Shown in pieces: positions 33,701 to 46,221 of a stretch of DNA of 56,296 nucleotides; positions within the stretch are counted from its first letter, which is position 1; each line of letters begins with the position of its first letter. The DNA is from Gnetum montanum (lineage: Eukaryota > Streptophyta > Gnetopsida > Gnetales > Gnetaceae). The translations under genes and the position numbers were made by a program. The DNA is taken from positions 979,420 through 1,035,715 of the forward strand of contig MNCI01029492.1 of assembly GCA_015680685.1 (NCBI GenBank), read 5' to 3'. Below the pieces are notes generated by a model, which saw only the letters and a list, made by a program, of their open reading frames with translations, did no database searches and was not told where the DNA came from.

Positions 33701-34560
33701 ATTTGTGGGTAAGAGTGCATTTTCCTTAATTACTCTAGCTTATCAGCCTCTTCAATGTAGGCACTAAAAATTTGCACTACTAGTTCCATGTACCTATTGG
33801 ATTGAGTTTCTTCATCTATAATCAACCACTAGATGCCTTCTTGTTGTGTGGCTGCTGTATATAGACATTTTTGCATACATATTTCTTTTATGCATTTATT
33901 GCATGCCTTGGTATCTTTTTATTTAATTGCTCATATCCTCCTCCACACGCAATTACACTCATTATTGTTGTATGCAATACATGGAACTCTACATTTTTAT
34001 ATGATTCTATCTTCATCTTTCTTGGATATCACCAAGGACAAGTCGTGAATCCCAAGCTTAGCATCAACAATGCTAAGCCAGGCTCTTCCCATGATGATTG
34101 GGAATTCCCCCTTATTTTTACCAAAATGGATTACTAGAAAATTTGTATGGTAACACCAGCCACTAATGGTGATGATCACATCATCCACTTGTCGTAATGG
34201 AACGGTGATCAATTGGTCTACAAGATCTAATCGAATGTTTCTCTTCTTTAATGGTGATACATTCTAGGCCTGATACATGTATTGTGAGATTAGGTTCACT
34301 CCTGACCCAAAATCAAGTAGAGGCTTGTACAATTTTTGTCTTACTATCTGAAGGTAAGCTAAGGGACTTCCTGGATCTCTTTGCTTTTGTGGAAAATCTT
34401 TTGCCTTTATCCAATGGATGATTGTTTGAGTAAGCATGGCAGTAGTTACATTGGCATTCAATGAAGAGGGATGTTTGTTATTCTTTGGAGGATTAGATGA
34501 GGATGGAATGAAAGTAAATGTGATCCCCATCCTTTGAACCTTCTCAAGACCTATTTAGAA
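30750..34560 (-). pseudogene. Broken protease / RT / RNase H / integrase of element B
   Basis: Protease at 34530-33997: LLDFGSGVNLIS active-site block, with DFG instead of DSG as in element 1, and FPIIMGRAWLS. RT: VFMDDFST at about 32966-32950; connection block GHTRYYRRFIENFSKI and KDASFKWTESCEKAF at 32727-32590; RNase H follows to about 32170. Integrase: HEGPCGGHYVAHK zinc-finger block (31900-31732), IWEIDFMG (31670), and LTTSYHLQANGQTKV (31400), a slightly altered HPQANGQ. Stops and frameshifts divide it into short frames. No product is expected. Confidence 0.9.
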
Positions 34561-36978
34561 GAACAATCATTTCCTAGATTATGGTTCACACATGATCACA
34601 TCCTCCTACATGTTGACCATCCTTATTGCACTTTTTTGTTGTGGTTGTGATGGCAGTTCCCCCTACATGATAGGAGGTGACACTAGTGGGAGAGGATTTG
34701 GATGTTGATTAGGAGAACTAGCTATGGATGGATGGATGTACATGTTTGAATCTATCCTTGGTGATATTGGTCTATGGTAATTAGTGGGATAATATTATGG
34801 AGTCTAAATAGTAGCATTACTAGGAGAGATTGGATGTTACACATAGTATCCATATGGGTTTATCTACCAATATAGATATTATTGGCATGGTGGTGGCATG
34901 GCCCATGATTGGGGGTTTGCCACTACTAATGGTATTGCTCCTATGGCTATGGGTAGGCTCCACTAGGATAGTATGTTGGTTGGAAGGTTTGCTTATAGTT
35001 TACCTTGAGGATAAGGTAACTACTTGGGCATTTGTTTCTTGACAAATCTGGGATTAAGTGCATATGCCCCCATCTCTTGTAAGTATGTCATTACTGGATA
35101 ACATCCTTTGGGATGTTCGCATTGGCATACGACACATCCTTCCTCATCTTTGGAGCTTGTGTTTGAACACTCGACCACTAAGGCTACTGTGTCCTTTTGT
35201 CCAAAATCTTTCTTCTTTTTCTTATTCTTGCCTTTGTCAAAGACTCGTTCTATTTTCTCTTCCACAATATTTAATGTTGTTGCAAGTTTTTTATCATCTA
35301 AGTTCCACATTTTCTCTACCTTTTTAGCAAGGTCAATTATATATTTCTAAATTCGTAAAGTCTTCTTCTGAATTACTTGATCCAAGGTTTCTTTCTCTTA
35401 GGTATCACAAACTCTTACATCTCTTCCTGATAGATGAGTCTTTATTATATTCTTCCATTGATTCTCTCTTTCTTAACTCACCTTCTTCCTTTTCCACTTG
35501 ATCAATCAATCTTTGTATACAATGGACAAACATCTCTAACAATTGTCCTTGGGCATAAATCCCAAGAGTCCATCTAGTCTTATTCCATAACCCATCTACA
35601 ATGTGCCTTAGCTATTCCTGTTGAGAGAATCCATGGCTTGGGCATCTTTGCAATAGTAAATAATACCTACCCATTGTCACATCAAGGGATTCATGGATCC
35701 ATTACTTCCATCCTTGGATTTTTTTTTCACAAATAGGATACTCATGAATAAGTTTTATATTTATCATTGAAGATATCTAGCATGGTACTCCATATTCTGA
35801 TTGATTTTGGTGTAAGTGATTTGTACCAGCTATTAGCTTCTTTCACAAATGTCCATGGGAACAACTTCAATTTCTGCCAATCACTTTCAATATTTTGTAG
35901 GGCGTAGGCATCATGGAATGCTTGAAGGTGGTATTGAGGATTAGCATTATAATCACCCTCAAATCTAGGCATGTTATTCATATCTATCCATTTAATACAG
36001 ATATCCCTAACATGCCTGGTCAAAATATAAACAACTTTTCTAATGTTGATCATGCTTTGAGTAGCTAATAGGGATTCATCATCATAATTAGGTTTGTTGG
36101 ATCTATTGTAGTGATACCCCCTTCGGTGCTCGTGTCGTTCTCAATATTCTCTCCTATCCTATGTCTTCTTTGTTCATAATCTTCATCATCCTGATATGAA
36201 TGCCTTAGGCAATAGTCATGATGATCATGAGTCTTTCTCTCCTCCCTATCATGGTCTTGGTGCCTTAGCCTCCTCTTATTAGAGTCCACTGATGATCGTG
36301 AGGATGAGGATGAGGATGAGGCAATGGGAGAATGGTGCTAACTTTTCCTCCTTTCATGACTCTAGTATTCTTCTTTGTAGGATCTAGTAGAAAGTCTTAA
36401 CCTTGAGTCCTATTTATAATTTGAGTCATTTTCCTCCTTCTTATGTGTCTTTGCTCAGGTGGAATGTAGGTGAACTTTGATGGGTTCCTCTAATCAGATG
36501 ATAGGTGTTTGCAAATGAACTTCATGGTTTTTGTGGAGTTTCTCAACGATGAATGCATCACCATCAACCTCTTCTAAGACAATAGGAGAGTTGACTTTCT
36601 TTCCTTTATTATGGAAATGTTTAATTTCTATGGTAGCATCTCTCTTTACTTGCTTCTCTGTGGGTTGATAGGGTCGTTTTATGTGTTTGGTCACATGATA
36701 CCTATCAAGTGCTTTACTTAGATTCATGCTCATTAGAGTTGTTTGAAGCATGATGGGTGCTGAGCGCTTTGGAGGTAGAACAATGTTACCTTGAAGATCT
36801 CTCCACCTTAGTTACCTGTCTTAGTAAAAGATGAAATAAAAATCAGGATAATAAGGATTGTGATGAGCATATGATATTCTTACTTGCATTGGCATACTTA
36901 ATTCTTCTTCATCACTGATTCTATCATTACCCCATTTTGTCTTTTGGCAAGTGATGATGTATCTTTATTTGAAGCCAT
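34561..36978 (-). pseudogene. Broken gag of element B
   Basis: ATG at 36978 (MASNKD), the same start as element A's gag. The basic His/Asp/Arg-rich part is at 36289-36065. The gag core is at 36053-35742, with FEGDYNANPQYHLQAFHDAYALQNI and SWYKSLTPKSIRIWSTML. The zinc knuckle CVVCQCEHPKGCYP is at 35310-35020, followed by YLQEMGAYALNPRF. Frames are broken by several stops. Confidence 0.88.
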
Positions 36979-37102
36979 GTTGTGATTTAAGATGTTTGGT
37001 TAAGTATGCTTACTTTAAAGTTATTAAAAGATTATGAATTTCATCTTTGGGTTCTTTATATAGCAAACTCTATGAAATCAATTACTCAGCATACATTGAC
37101 TT

Positions 37103-37121
37103 GTCTCTAAAAACAAGCCCA
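37103..37121 (-). other. Decayed tRNA-Asp primer-binding site of element B
   Basis: On the minus strand TGGGCTTGTTTTTAGAGAC, one base after the 5' LTR. It matches the intact site of element A at 10 of 19 positions; 6 of the 9 changes are C-to-T or G-to-A. Confidence 0.65.
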
Positions 37122-37122
37122 A

Positions 37123-37999
37123 TGATTAGCGGTGAAGTAATCCAACACCTAACCATACAACTCATAGGTGTTCACGCGTGACTAGATCGTAATTCATGGA
37201 CAAGGTAATGTTAATATGCTAGCAACTGGTTTAAGTTTGAGACTGTTGTCTTCCTACATGGAGCTAGTAAATTCTATGTGTATGGTTTAGCTCATCATGA
37301 GGTATATGATATTTGATGTTTTTTGGCCATTCTTGCTACTAGCAAACATGATGAAATGAAAATAATTTCTAATCCTAAGTTTAAGTAATTACAAGAAAGT
37401 AAATCTAACTTAGCCTCATGTGATGGATATCTAGTCCTAGTCTACTATACACACCTTGGACTCATGTAGTCATCATTGGAATTACCAAGTCGTATTACTA
37501 CTGAGCAAATCAAGCAATGCCACTACTAGATTACCAGATAACTACACTTAGCACTCAAAACTAGTTGTATCCATACAACTTACTTTCAACATGTAAAATA
37601 AAATTCTTGTGAAGTAAATGATTAACTAGGAAAATAGGAAAAAATTATTCTAAGTAAACATAAGAAAACTAAGTGGATGCTGCAATGATGATAAGTAATC
37701 TCGATCTTTATTGCAGGTCATGAACTATGTCCAAGTATAATTCACTCAAATAAAGACATTGTATAATCACTCAACACCACACTACAAGCATACACTCTAT
37801 CGCTAACTACAAAATGAAACTACAAGAGTTCTACTAATAGTGAAATGAAAACTTATGTGGATTCATGCACTTAAGTGTTGTATTTATAGGTTACACATGT
37901 CTTGCAATATCATATCTACGATGATGTAGAATGTGCTACAATATGGGATAAACAACATCGTAGATACGATACCATTGTGGACTAAAATTGACTTTATCA
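37123..37999 (-). repeat. 5' LTR of element B
   Basis: 877 bp; on the minus strand TGATAAAG to ACCGCTAATCA. A TATA-type CTATAAATAC lies near 37890-37880 and decayed GATATC sites at 37900-37975. Confidence 0.9.
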
Positions 38000-38004
38000 G
38001 TAGT
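38000..38004. repeat. Target-site duplication GTAGT, right copy of element B
   Basis: Identical to 24816-24820. Confidence 0.92.
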
Positions 38005-39019
38005 CTACCCTTTATAGATTCTCTTTCAATTTAATAAAGTGAATTTTTTAATAAAAATAAAATCATTAATACCCAAGTGTGACAAAACCAAGAATCCAAA
38101 CCACAATCTCCCAATGAAGAAATGAGTGTCTTGACCACTTGCTCTACACCATTGGGAGAAATTGTGGATACGTATTTTACAACAATAGATACATGTGCAA
38201 AGAAAATGAGAGAAAAAAATAGAATTTATAAGTAGTTTTTATAAAAAAAATTATTGATAGGAGTTAATTCCAACCCCCTACCCTATTAATAAAAATAAAT
38301 TTATGTTATTTATTTGTAAAATGTAAAACATTTCTATTAGAATAGTAGAAGGAAGGTATTAATTCAAAGGTAAACTATTCATCTATTTCTATTCCTCCCT
38401 ATTTGCCATGCATAATTAGCATAACATAAATGGCATTTCATCATGAGAGTTGAAAGAGGCACATGACTTAAAATTTCTCATAAAAAATGAATATAATGAT
38501 AGTCTCATTGAAAATACTTACACAATCAATGTATTCTTCAACATATAATATTTATAACCTACCACTATATAACTTAAAAACCTGCAAAGAAGAAATTAAG
38601 ATTTTGATGAACCTTCCAAGCTCACAAAACTCCTAACCTAACTTAGACCTATTCTTGCCATATTTTGTTACACAAGTCTATCTATCAATTTAGTCTAAAT
38701 ACTTCATTTTTTATCTAGAACATGTCATATAGTATTGGATGCTACACTATAAAATCCCAACATAATTTTTAAGAAATGATTGTAAATAGGACTTTTTTCA
38801 ATTTAAATAGGAACATTATTTCAAATTTTCAATACAATTAAAATGTATTTTCACTTTTCAATTACAATTTCTCCTATTTTCCCTTTCCATGTTTAACTAA
38901 ATATTGTATTAAACTCCTAATCTTAGTTATGTTGTTATGAATAATCATCATTGACATCAATAAAGTATATTTACATCTAACTTCAATGTATCCAAATAAA
39001 AAATTTAAAACTCACTTCG
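38005..39019. other. Unassigned AT-rich DNA
   Basis: No gene or element ends recognised. A stretch at 38085-38165 looks loosely tRNA-like in wording but has no cloverleaf (see rejected items). Confidence 0.5.
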
Positions 39020-39123
39020 ATTATGTGTTACTATTACAAATACATGAATCAAATTATTCTATCACTATCANAATTATGTGTTACTATTACAAATACATGA
39101 ATCAAATTATTCTATCACTATCA
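39020..39123. repeat. 51-base direct duplication around an unknown base (probable assembly join)
   Basis: The 51 bases from ATTATGTGTTACTATTACAA at 39020 recur exactly from 39073. They are separated by an N (39071) and one base. Exact copies around a single N, in otherwise decayed DNA, suggest an unmerged contig overlap. Confidence 0.8.
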
Positions 39124-39990
39124 TCATCATCCTAACCTTGTCTTAACAAATTTTAGGGAGCTACATGAGTTCTCTTTCACCATTCACCTCCTGAAGAGCT
39201 AAATCTTTATTTATTTACAATTTCTTTAGATAATCTTTAATTATTTTTTATTGTCTTTTTTGTATTCTTTATAGTAGTTTTTCTAGAACATTAATGTAGA
39301 AACTTTTTTTATAAACTCATTATCTAGTCATTTTTGCACATGTTCAAACCATATAAGATATCATTCTTGGAGCTTATCTAAAATAGAAGTCATTTCAAGT
39401 CTTTCTCTAATGTTTATATTATGCAATTTACCTCTTTTTGTAACCTTCAACATTCAAGTATTTGCATTTCTACCATACTAATTTATTATTCATGCCTTTT
39501 TTATACTACTTAATATTCAGCACCCTATAAATTAATATATTTATTCTATAAAATTTTCCCTTTTTCATTATTGGCATTCCTTTATCACCTAAAATACCAC
39601 TAGCTTGTTTATATTTGATCATCCTATCTCAATCTTATTTCTTATATCTTTATCAATTTCACCATTTGGTTAGAGTACTGAATTTAGGTAGAGAAGTTTG
39701 TAGTGAAAAACTTTTTGATCTTGAATTATTACTTTTATTACACCATTATTTATGCTTTTATTGAACTTGCATTCTATGTATTCTATCTTATTAATTTTTA
39801 ATCCTTTTGCTTTTAGAGCATGTATGTTAGATTTTCTTTTACACCTTCATGGGCAACTCTAACATACTAGAATCTATAATTTTATTATTATGAATATCAT
39901 TGTAAACTTTACAAGTTATTGTAGAACTTAATACTTTTCTATGATTCTAAGTATCATAAGTTTAATAACAAAGAAGTCTGATTCTCTATT
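39124..39990 (-). pseudogene. RTE-type LINE 3' portion
   Basis: On the minus strand this matches the familiar 3' part of plant RTE elements: the region encoding the last third of RT, the block that in intact copies ends ...RWFGHVRRR, and the 3' tail. Recognisable pieces on the plus strand are CACATGTTCAAACCATATAAG (39348), CAGCACCCTATAAATTA (39519), the 39541-39610 and 39750-39830 stretches, and the 3' end TTTTAGGGAGCTACATGAG (39152) next to a CAT/ATC repeat. Heavily mutated. Confidence 0.7.
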
Positions 39991-40099
39991 TGTCATGCTG
40001 AAAGAAACGTTTTGTTTCCCTACTTATATTTTCCTTATTTTGTTTCTCTTCTTAACTCATACTCAAATTCTATTGATGTTTTTATCATAAAAGGATGTT

Positions 40100-40124
40100 G
40101 TGTGTGTGTGTGTGGGGGGGTGTG
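40100..40124 (+). repeat. (GT)n microsatellite with G-run
   Basis: A TG dinucleotide run followed by seven G and TGTGG. Confidence 0.85.
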
Positions 40125-40499
40125 GTAGTACATTAGATCATCAAAGAGAGAGTCTAAAGAAAAATTTTAACAGTTTTGGGGATGCCTTTTCAGGTTTTTA
40201 TCCTTATAACCAATCTAGGGTATGAAAAGCATCAAGTCTTGCTCTTATTTAGAACTGCTATCACAAGTTTTTACTTCTTACTAAAGGGTTTCTTGTAAAG
40301 ATAAGGAGAAAACTTTTTCTAAAGAAAAAGCATACATCAATCAAAGATGAAGAACAAATTACAAAAAATGCTAAAAGCTTCCCATTCTTGAGCCTCTAAA
40401 ACAAAAAGAAAATAATATTGTAGAAAACAAATTAATTGTTTAGCTTTCATTGGGAGCTTTTTTACTTGGAGTTGTAACAAAAAAGTAACATCTTTGAGA

Positions 40500-43400
40500 T
40501 TCTAGCATTTAACACCTAAAGAGAGGCTATGGTTATGTTTTTGCTACTAGAAAATGACTACACACCAAAGTTTCCAAATAGACTAGAGAACAAGGGGTTG
40601 AAGACAATTCTAAATGTAAAGAAATGAAGTAGACAAACTAGGTTGATCTCCAATAATAACTTCATTGATACTTGGCTAAAAGTTGTTACAAATTCTAAAT
40701 GTCCATTTTCAAGTATGTTGAGCAATAAAACATTAAGAAAATTGAGAAAATCAATCTTCACTTTTACAAAGAGGACATTAAGGAGAAACATTTTTCATAT
40801 GTTTAACATAAGTGTCAATAGAAAGACCTTGATGAATAAGACATCATAAAAAATATGAATTTTAGAAAATGTTGAAGCTCTCCAAATATATTATATTTTC
40901 CTCATCCAAAAGTGTGATGATAATTGTATTTTCTTGGCCTTATTGAATTTATTATGAATAAAATCATTCTTTATAATAATCTCATAAGCAACTTTTGAAT
41001 TAAAAGAAAAAACAGATGTGTCATTCTTCTAAAAAAATATTAGAAACATCCTAATGCAAATTATTATCAACTTTAAATAAATTCACAAGATTAGAAATTA
41101 ATTTTTCAAAAAAAAAAAGTTCTCTTTCTATTCAAACCATATAGGTTAGAAACTTCATTCCAAGTAATCCATCTATCGTATATACATAAATAAGAAACTA
41201 GAGTGATATCAAATCTGGTCCAAGTGGTACATAACCTAAATGCATTAGTAGTCCAAGCTCCTTCATTTATGGGAAACCACCATAGGCTAATTTGCTTAAA
41301 CATATATTCTAAAACTATAATATGATTGTAATTCTAATATTTACTAAGCTTGCGTGTCTTTCAAATTTGTTCAAGAATAAGAAAACTAGAAATACAAATG
41401 GCCTAAGGAAAAAAGATAATAAAGAAAGTTATCAAAAAATAAACTGTTATTTTTTTTTTAGGTTTTACTTGCATAAGTTTATTTCTTAAAAGGAACATCC
41501 ACGCATTATCTCCAATAATACGCTTTACAATCCATTTTGCTATATGAAAAATACCTTGGTTGTAACAATTAATGAGATCAAGTTATCTATCTTTCTTATT
41601 ACTATGCAAATATCTCAAGCAACTCTAGAAAAACCTTTTCTATGTTACTTAGCAAACCAAAGAAACTAATGGATAATACGATCAATCCTCTCATAAGAAC
41701 TTTTATAATGATTCTAATAACTAGAGTAATAAACATGAGTTTATTGAAGCATTTGCTTAATAACTAAAACTTTAACAGTAAGGGTGAGCATTTTTTTATT
41801 GTTTATCAAGCTTCTTTTCAATTTTATCAACCATATAATTCCACAAAATAGTAAAACTAGGCTTAAAAGAAAAGGAGATTTCTAAAATTTTGAATAAAGA
41901 TTTTTTTTTTTCAAGATTTTCAAAGGCTTGAAAGTAACCCACTCATCAATATTGCTATTACAATAAACATCAAATTTTTGCCAATTATTCCAAGAGACAA
42001 ATAACATGTAGTAATCCTCTGCTCTAATTAAAAGAGTATTGATATGTTACAAAGAACTATTGATCATAAAAAAATAATCATCTACAAAGTACATATTAAG
42101 CAATTACATACCTTGATCATTAATTAAAATTCCCTTACTAAAATTCCTTTATACATCATAATGCAAATTGTGTAAAAAAAATTTGTAGCAATAATAAAAG
42201 GATAGGGAGCTAAAGGACAACCTTGAAGAATTGATTATTGAAGAGAAAAGAAGGAACTTAATCCAAAATTAGTAGCAATTTGAGCATTAGCATCAATGAG
42301 TAGGGTACGGATAAGTTAAATAAAATAATTACCAAATTCAAGTTTATAAAGGTAAGAAATAATAAAATTCATTCAATCTTGTCATAAGCTTTAGCATAAT
42401 CTAACTTGATAAAAATAATGTATTAGTTAGTATCAAAAGCCCACCACATTCCCTCCCAAGCTACAATAACATTATTTAAGATATATCTACTTTTAACAAA
42501 ACCAGTCTACTTAGATCTGATGATATCTTCAATAACCTTTTGAATTTAGCAAGCCACGCATTTAGCTAAAATTTTATAAGTATTGTTAAGAAAAGTAATA
42601 GGCCTCCAATTATCAATATGTTGAAGATCTCCATTCTTAGGAAGAAGACAAATCTCACCTTTATCAATATTTTTACTAGGAAATTTTTTTTAATGGCTTC
42701 TTGGAAAACATGAAAGAGATCACCTACAATGATGTCCCAATGCTTATTAAAAATTCAATAGGAAAATCATCAAAACATTGAGCTCTACCATCTTCTAAAC
42801 TAAAGGCTTCTATTTTGATTTCTTTTAGTGTAATTTCTACTTCAATAATACTTTGATATGCCTTTGTTATAAGATGAATATGCATACTAGAGGTCTGGAA
42901 GGATTTTTGCCAAAACCTTCACAAGTAAAAATAGAATATTATTGATTTATTTAAAAAATGTTAATAGTATTAGGATCTTTAATTATGAAATCACTTATAT
43001 AAAGTAATTCCAATTTAGGTACTTAACCCCCCATTTTAGAAATTTGAAAAATTTCTTGCAAGGTTCATCTTTGATTTTTACCCAACTTAGGCAGCTCTTA
43101 GTGAGAGCACTTTTACCTTTAAAAGTATCCCAATATTATTTAGCATAATGAGCTTTAGCCAAGGCTTTTTGAGTTCAAAATCAAAGGAATTCTAGTCTAA
43201 AATAATTTGCATTTTCTTTACAAATTCTGCAAGATCTTCTTCAACTTGATAGTTATGCTTAGTAAATTACTTTCCAAATTATTTAGCATAATTTTTGACT
43301 CTACAAGTAGTTCATTACCACTAATCAATTCAACTAATATCACTAGTAGGCTTTCTTCTACCTTCTATAAAGACTTAAAAATATTTTTCCTATTGTGTCT

Positions 43401-44138
43401 TCTGAACATATTAGTATTCATACAAAAAAGCTCATGCTTTCAAATAGATGAAGAATTAAAACTAGAAAGAGAAATAATTTGACAAAGTAACATCTATATG
43501 CACTTTTACTTTTCTTGCATGCTTCCAAAAGGAAACATTAGAGATGTAAAATCTATCAAGTCAACAATAAATTATATCATTTCCTTATTGATAATTACAC
43601 CAAGTATAATGCTTTTTATTTGAATAAGATAAAAATAAAGAGCTAACATTAGAAAAAAATATTTTTTCTTTGAAATTGCACTAATCGTCTTTTGCTTGAG
43701 AAGATATATTAGGATCAAGACCACTAAGTTTATCTAAATGACTTTCAACCATATTGAAATCACCTCTAATAATCCAAGGAACTTTATGTAGAGATAGAAG
43801 CTCATTCTAAACCTTTGATTGATCTTTTGAATTCACTCTGACAAATAATCTAAATAACTCTTCCAAGGTTCTTAGAACCAAAATTCAAAACTTTTCTAGT
43901 CTAATTTTTATTAACAAGAATAACAACACCTCATATATTAACTTCTTAAGTAGAAAAAAAATAATGTAATTTTTTAAAATGCATTTACCAATAAAATTAA
44001 TATCATGTGATAAACTATTAATTTTTTTAGGAAAAGAAAATCTAAAGATAAATGTTAGTTTAAAAGATACTCTCGAATAATCTTTGCCACTTGGTACCTA
44101 TCAGAAAGGCCTCGAACATTCCATGATAAAATTAACAT
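40500..44138 (-). pseudogene. Nearly full-length L1-type LINE ORF2, decayed
   Basis: The minus-strand frame opens at 44138 with MLILSWNVRGLSDRYQVAK, the usual start of the plant L1 endonuclease (APE) domain. The endonuclease continues to about 43500. RT pieces at 42560-42160 include TGFVKSRYIL, the EGMWWAFDT block, IKLDYAKAYDKIE and (broken) the GCPL-type block. A zf-RVT block at 40860-40700 has CPLCKSED. A linker piece at 41303-41106 reads FKQISLWWFPINE. Stops are present throughout. L1 elements copy themselves by nicking the target and priming on it; this copy is dead. Confidence 0.82.
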
Positions 44139-44189
44139 TTGAGATATTTATAGATAACTTGAAGGACTAAGTGCACAATGCCTCTAATC

Positions 44190-44795
44190 ACAGTATGTCA
44201 GTGAATGGATTAGTTTTGAATATGATTCTCTTTGTAGATGATGTGGCCTTGATTGTAAACATAGCTATAAGATTAAACTATATTCTTTAAATTCTCCATG
44301 ACTACTACAACCATTCTGGTATGAAAGTTAATATTGATAAGAATTAAAGTATAGTTTGTGTTACTAGAAATAGAAATTACAATTTTTCCTTGGATAAAAA
44401 TGATAATATATGTAAATCTTATACATATTTGAAAGTTGAATTTACCAATAATTATATTTGGAATACCCTTATTGCTTAATGGGTTTTTAAGTGGCATACA
44501 AGCTCTATTTGCTCCAAGAAATAATAGCAGGAACAAATTTTGGCATGGGAGATTAGAGGGAAACTTTTTCATAGTCTTGTCTTACCTGTATTATTATATG
44601 GGTGTGTTGCATGGGAACCTTCTCTTTCCACACATAATTGAAAAAAACTAGAGCATGTTTAAAAATAGTTTCTTGTATGTGATTTTGAAGTGAAAATGCA
44701 AACTTCTTATGATATCTTACTTTTAGAAGCATATTTTCTTCCTGTTAAAGTTGAAGCCCTATGTCAATTTATTACTTATACTTAGAAGTTCAGTT
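44190..44795 (+). pseudogene. Plus-strand LINE RT fragment
   Basis: In broken frames: NGLVLNMILFVDDVALIVN (catalytic FVDD at 44231-44242), HSGMKVNIDKN, SYTYLKVEF, and near 44580 the LYYYMGVLHGN block. These follow the order of the C-terminal half of plant L1-like RT. It is cut on the left next to the start of the minus-strand LINE and on the right by the LTR of element C. Confidence 0.75.
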
Positions 44796-44802
44796 ACACA
44801 AG

Positions 44803-45630
44803 TGATGAGCGGTGAGGTACCCCTATGCTCAACCATATGAATACGAGCGTTATGCGCAATCCGGTCAAACTCCAAGGACTAAGTGCTTATGCGCCTTCAT
44901 AGAACAAGGATGGGTTAGGCGATCGTTGTCTTTCCAAGCTTACTCGTATGGCACAATTGTATGGTTAAGTAAACTTGAGGTATATGATTTTTATGCTTTT
45001 TTATGTTTTATGTCCTAGTGCTAAAGAGGGAAGAAGTGAATTAATTGAATAACTAATTTAAATTAACTAATCAACTAGGTCCTAACTAGTCCTAACACCT
45101 GCTCCCACTTTTTGTACACATCCTGAACTAGTGTAACACTCCTAGGATTAACAAACGCTAATCATTACTGGGTTACCAAGTGTTCCACAGATGCTTGAAG
45201 TGGTCATACTGAGTGTGCTTACTTGTGAAAATTAACGAATCAATAAAAGAAACATTAATTAACAAATGAAAGAATTAAAGAACTATAAATAGCATTAAGG
45301 ATAAGAGATAAGCTATTTTGAATGCTGCAAGGTTTATCATAAAGTTCATCTTTATTTCCAAACACAAGGTGTGCTCAGGTACACAATGCTCGAATAAAGA
45401 TCCGTTTGCTTTATGACTCCTACTGCAGGCACTCAAAAATAATTCTAACTCTGAGAGGAAGAAACTACAAGGGTTCAGGTAAGGGATTAAGAACTAACTA
45501 CCAAACTAAGTGTGCCTGCCTCTTATTTATAGGCAATGAGACAGGTCCCAATATCGGATGTCCGATATCACATGGGAGGATCCGATATCGCGGACATGAT
45601 ATCATGGCCTTAATATCACGGCTTATCATA
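44803..45630 (-). repeat. 3' LTR of element C
   Basis: 828 bp; on the minus strand TGATAAGCC to CTCATCA. TATA box CTATAAATAAG at 45532-45522 and five or more GATATC-type sites at 45550-45620. AATAAAG lies near 45400 on the minus strand (CTTTATT on the plus strand). Confidence 0.88.
45522..45622 (-). promoter_or_regulatory. U3 promoter of element C LTR
   Basis: GATATC and decayed GATATC sites followed on the minus strand by TATA box CTATAAATAAG, as in the other LTRs. Confidence 0.6.
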
Positions 45631-45643
45631 CCCCCACAACTGA
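45631..45643 (-). other. Polypurine tract of element C
   Basis: On the minus strand AGTTGTGGGGGTA next to the 3' LTR: the family sequence with CA changed to TG. Confidence 0.8.
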
Positions 45644-45844
45644 ATAAAAACTCATCCTCGAGTTCCTTACAAAATATTGTGAAGGTATGGGATTATTGAC
45701 TAAATGACAACTGACGATGACATGGGATGACAGACTCAGAGTGCCTGGGGAACTAATCAAAAAATATATGATAGCATTGGTGTGCATGCCCATTGTGGTG
45801 AACACTATACATATATGACATCCAAACCCTCATTCGATAGCTTG

Positions 45845-45872
<28 letters not shown>
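45845..45872 (+). repeat. (GA)n microsatellite
   Basis: A GA run of about 14 units. Confidence 0.95.
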
Positions 45873-45877
<5 letters not shown>

Positions 45878-46210
45878 GCACATTATTGCCGATGTCGAAA
45901 CTATGCACATTGTTGTTCATCCATAGCTACATGTCCAAACTTGTTCCTTGCATAAACACTCCAGCTCCAGTCCATCTTGAGTGCTTCCTCTTATCTCAGT
46001 CCATTGTTTGCGTAATCACCATCTGCACACACAACACACTCACGGATTAGCAAGGGTAGATAAAACCTAATGCAGCTGATACCTTGCCTCGATATAAAGC
46101 AGATTGGCTAGGTTGTGGGTATGGTAGATACTGGGTAAGAGGTTTATGACTAATAACTACCCAAAGTGTAGGGGTAAGATAATTATGGAATGGAAAAATT
46201 TGTGATAAGG

Positions 46211-46221
46211 CCCCCATGACT
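46211..46221 (-). other. Second PPT-like motif of element C
   Basis: On the minus strand AGTCATGGGGG, preceded by TT as in element A (17612). Confidence 0.6.

Larger units (their letters stand above)
24821..37999 (-). mobile_element. Element B: complete, decayed 13.2-kb Ty3/gypsy (Athila/Tat-like) element with ORF3
   Basis: Read on the minus strand: 5' LTR (37999-37123), decayed tRNA-Asp primer site, gag, protease, RT, RNase H, integrase, noncoding region with internal promoter module, ORF3, polypurine tract and 3' LTR (25710-24821). The GTAGT duplication is exact. In the first ~255 aligned bases the LTRs differ at about one base in seven (by eye), so the insertion is much older than element A. 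Coding regions have many stops and frameshifts. This is the full-length reference for element 1. Confidence 0.92.

Noticed and set aside
38085-38165. tRNA-like wording (CCACTTGCTCTACACCATTGGG)
   Set aside because: No acceptor stem, T-loop or full cloverleaf can be drawn around it; at most it is an old tRNA-derived repeat.
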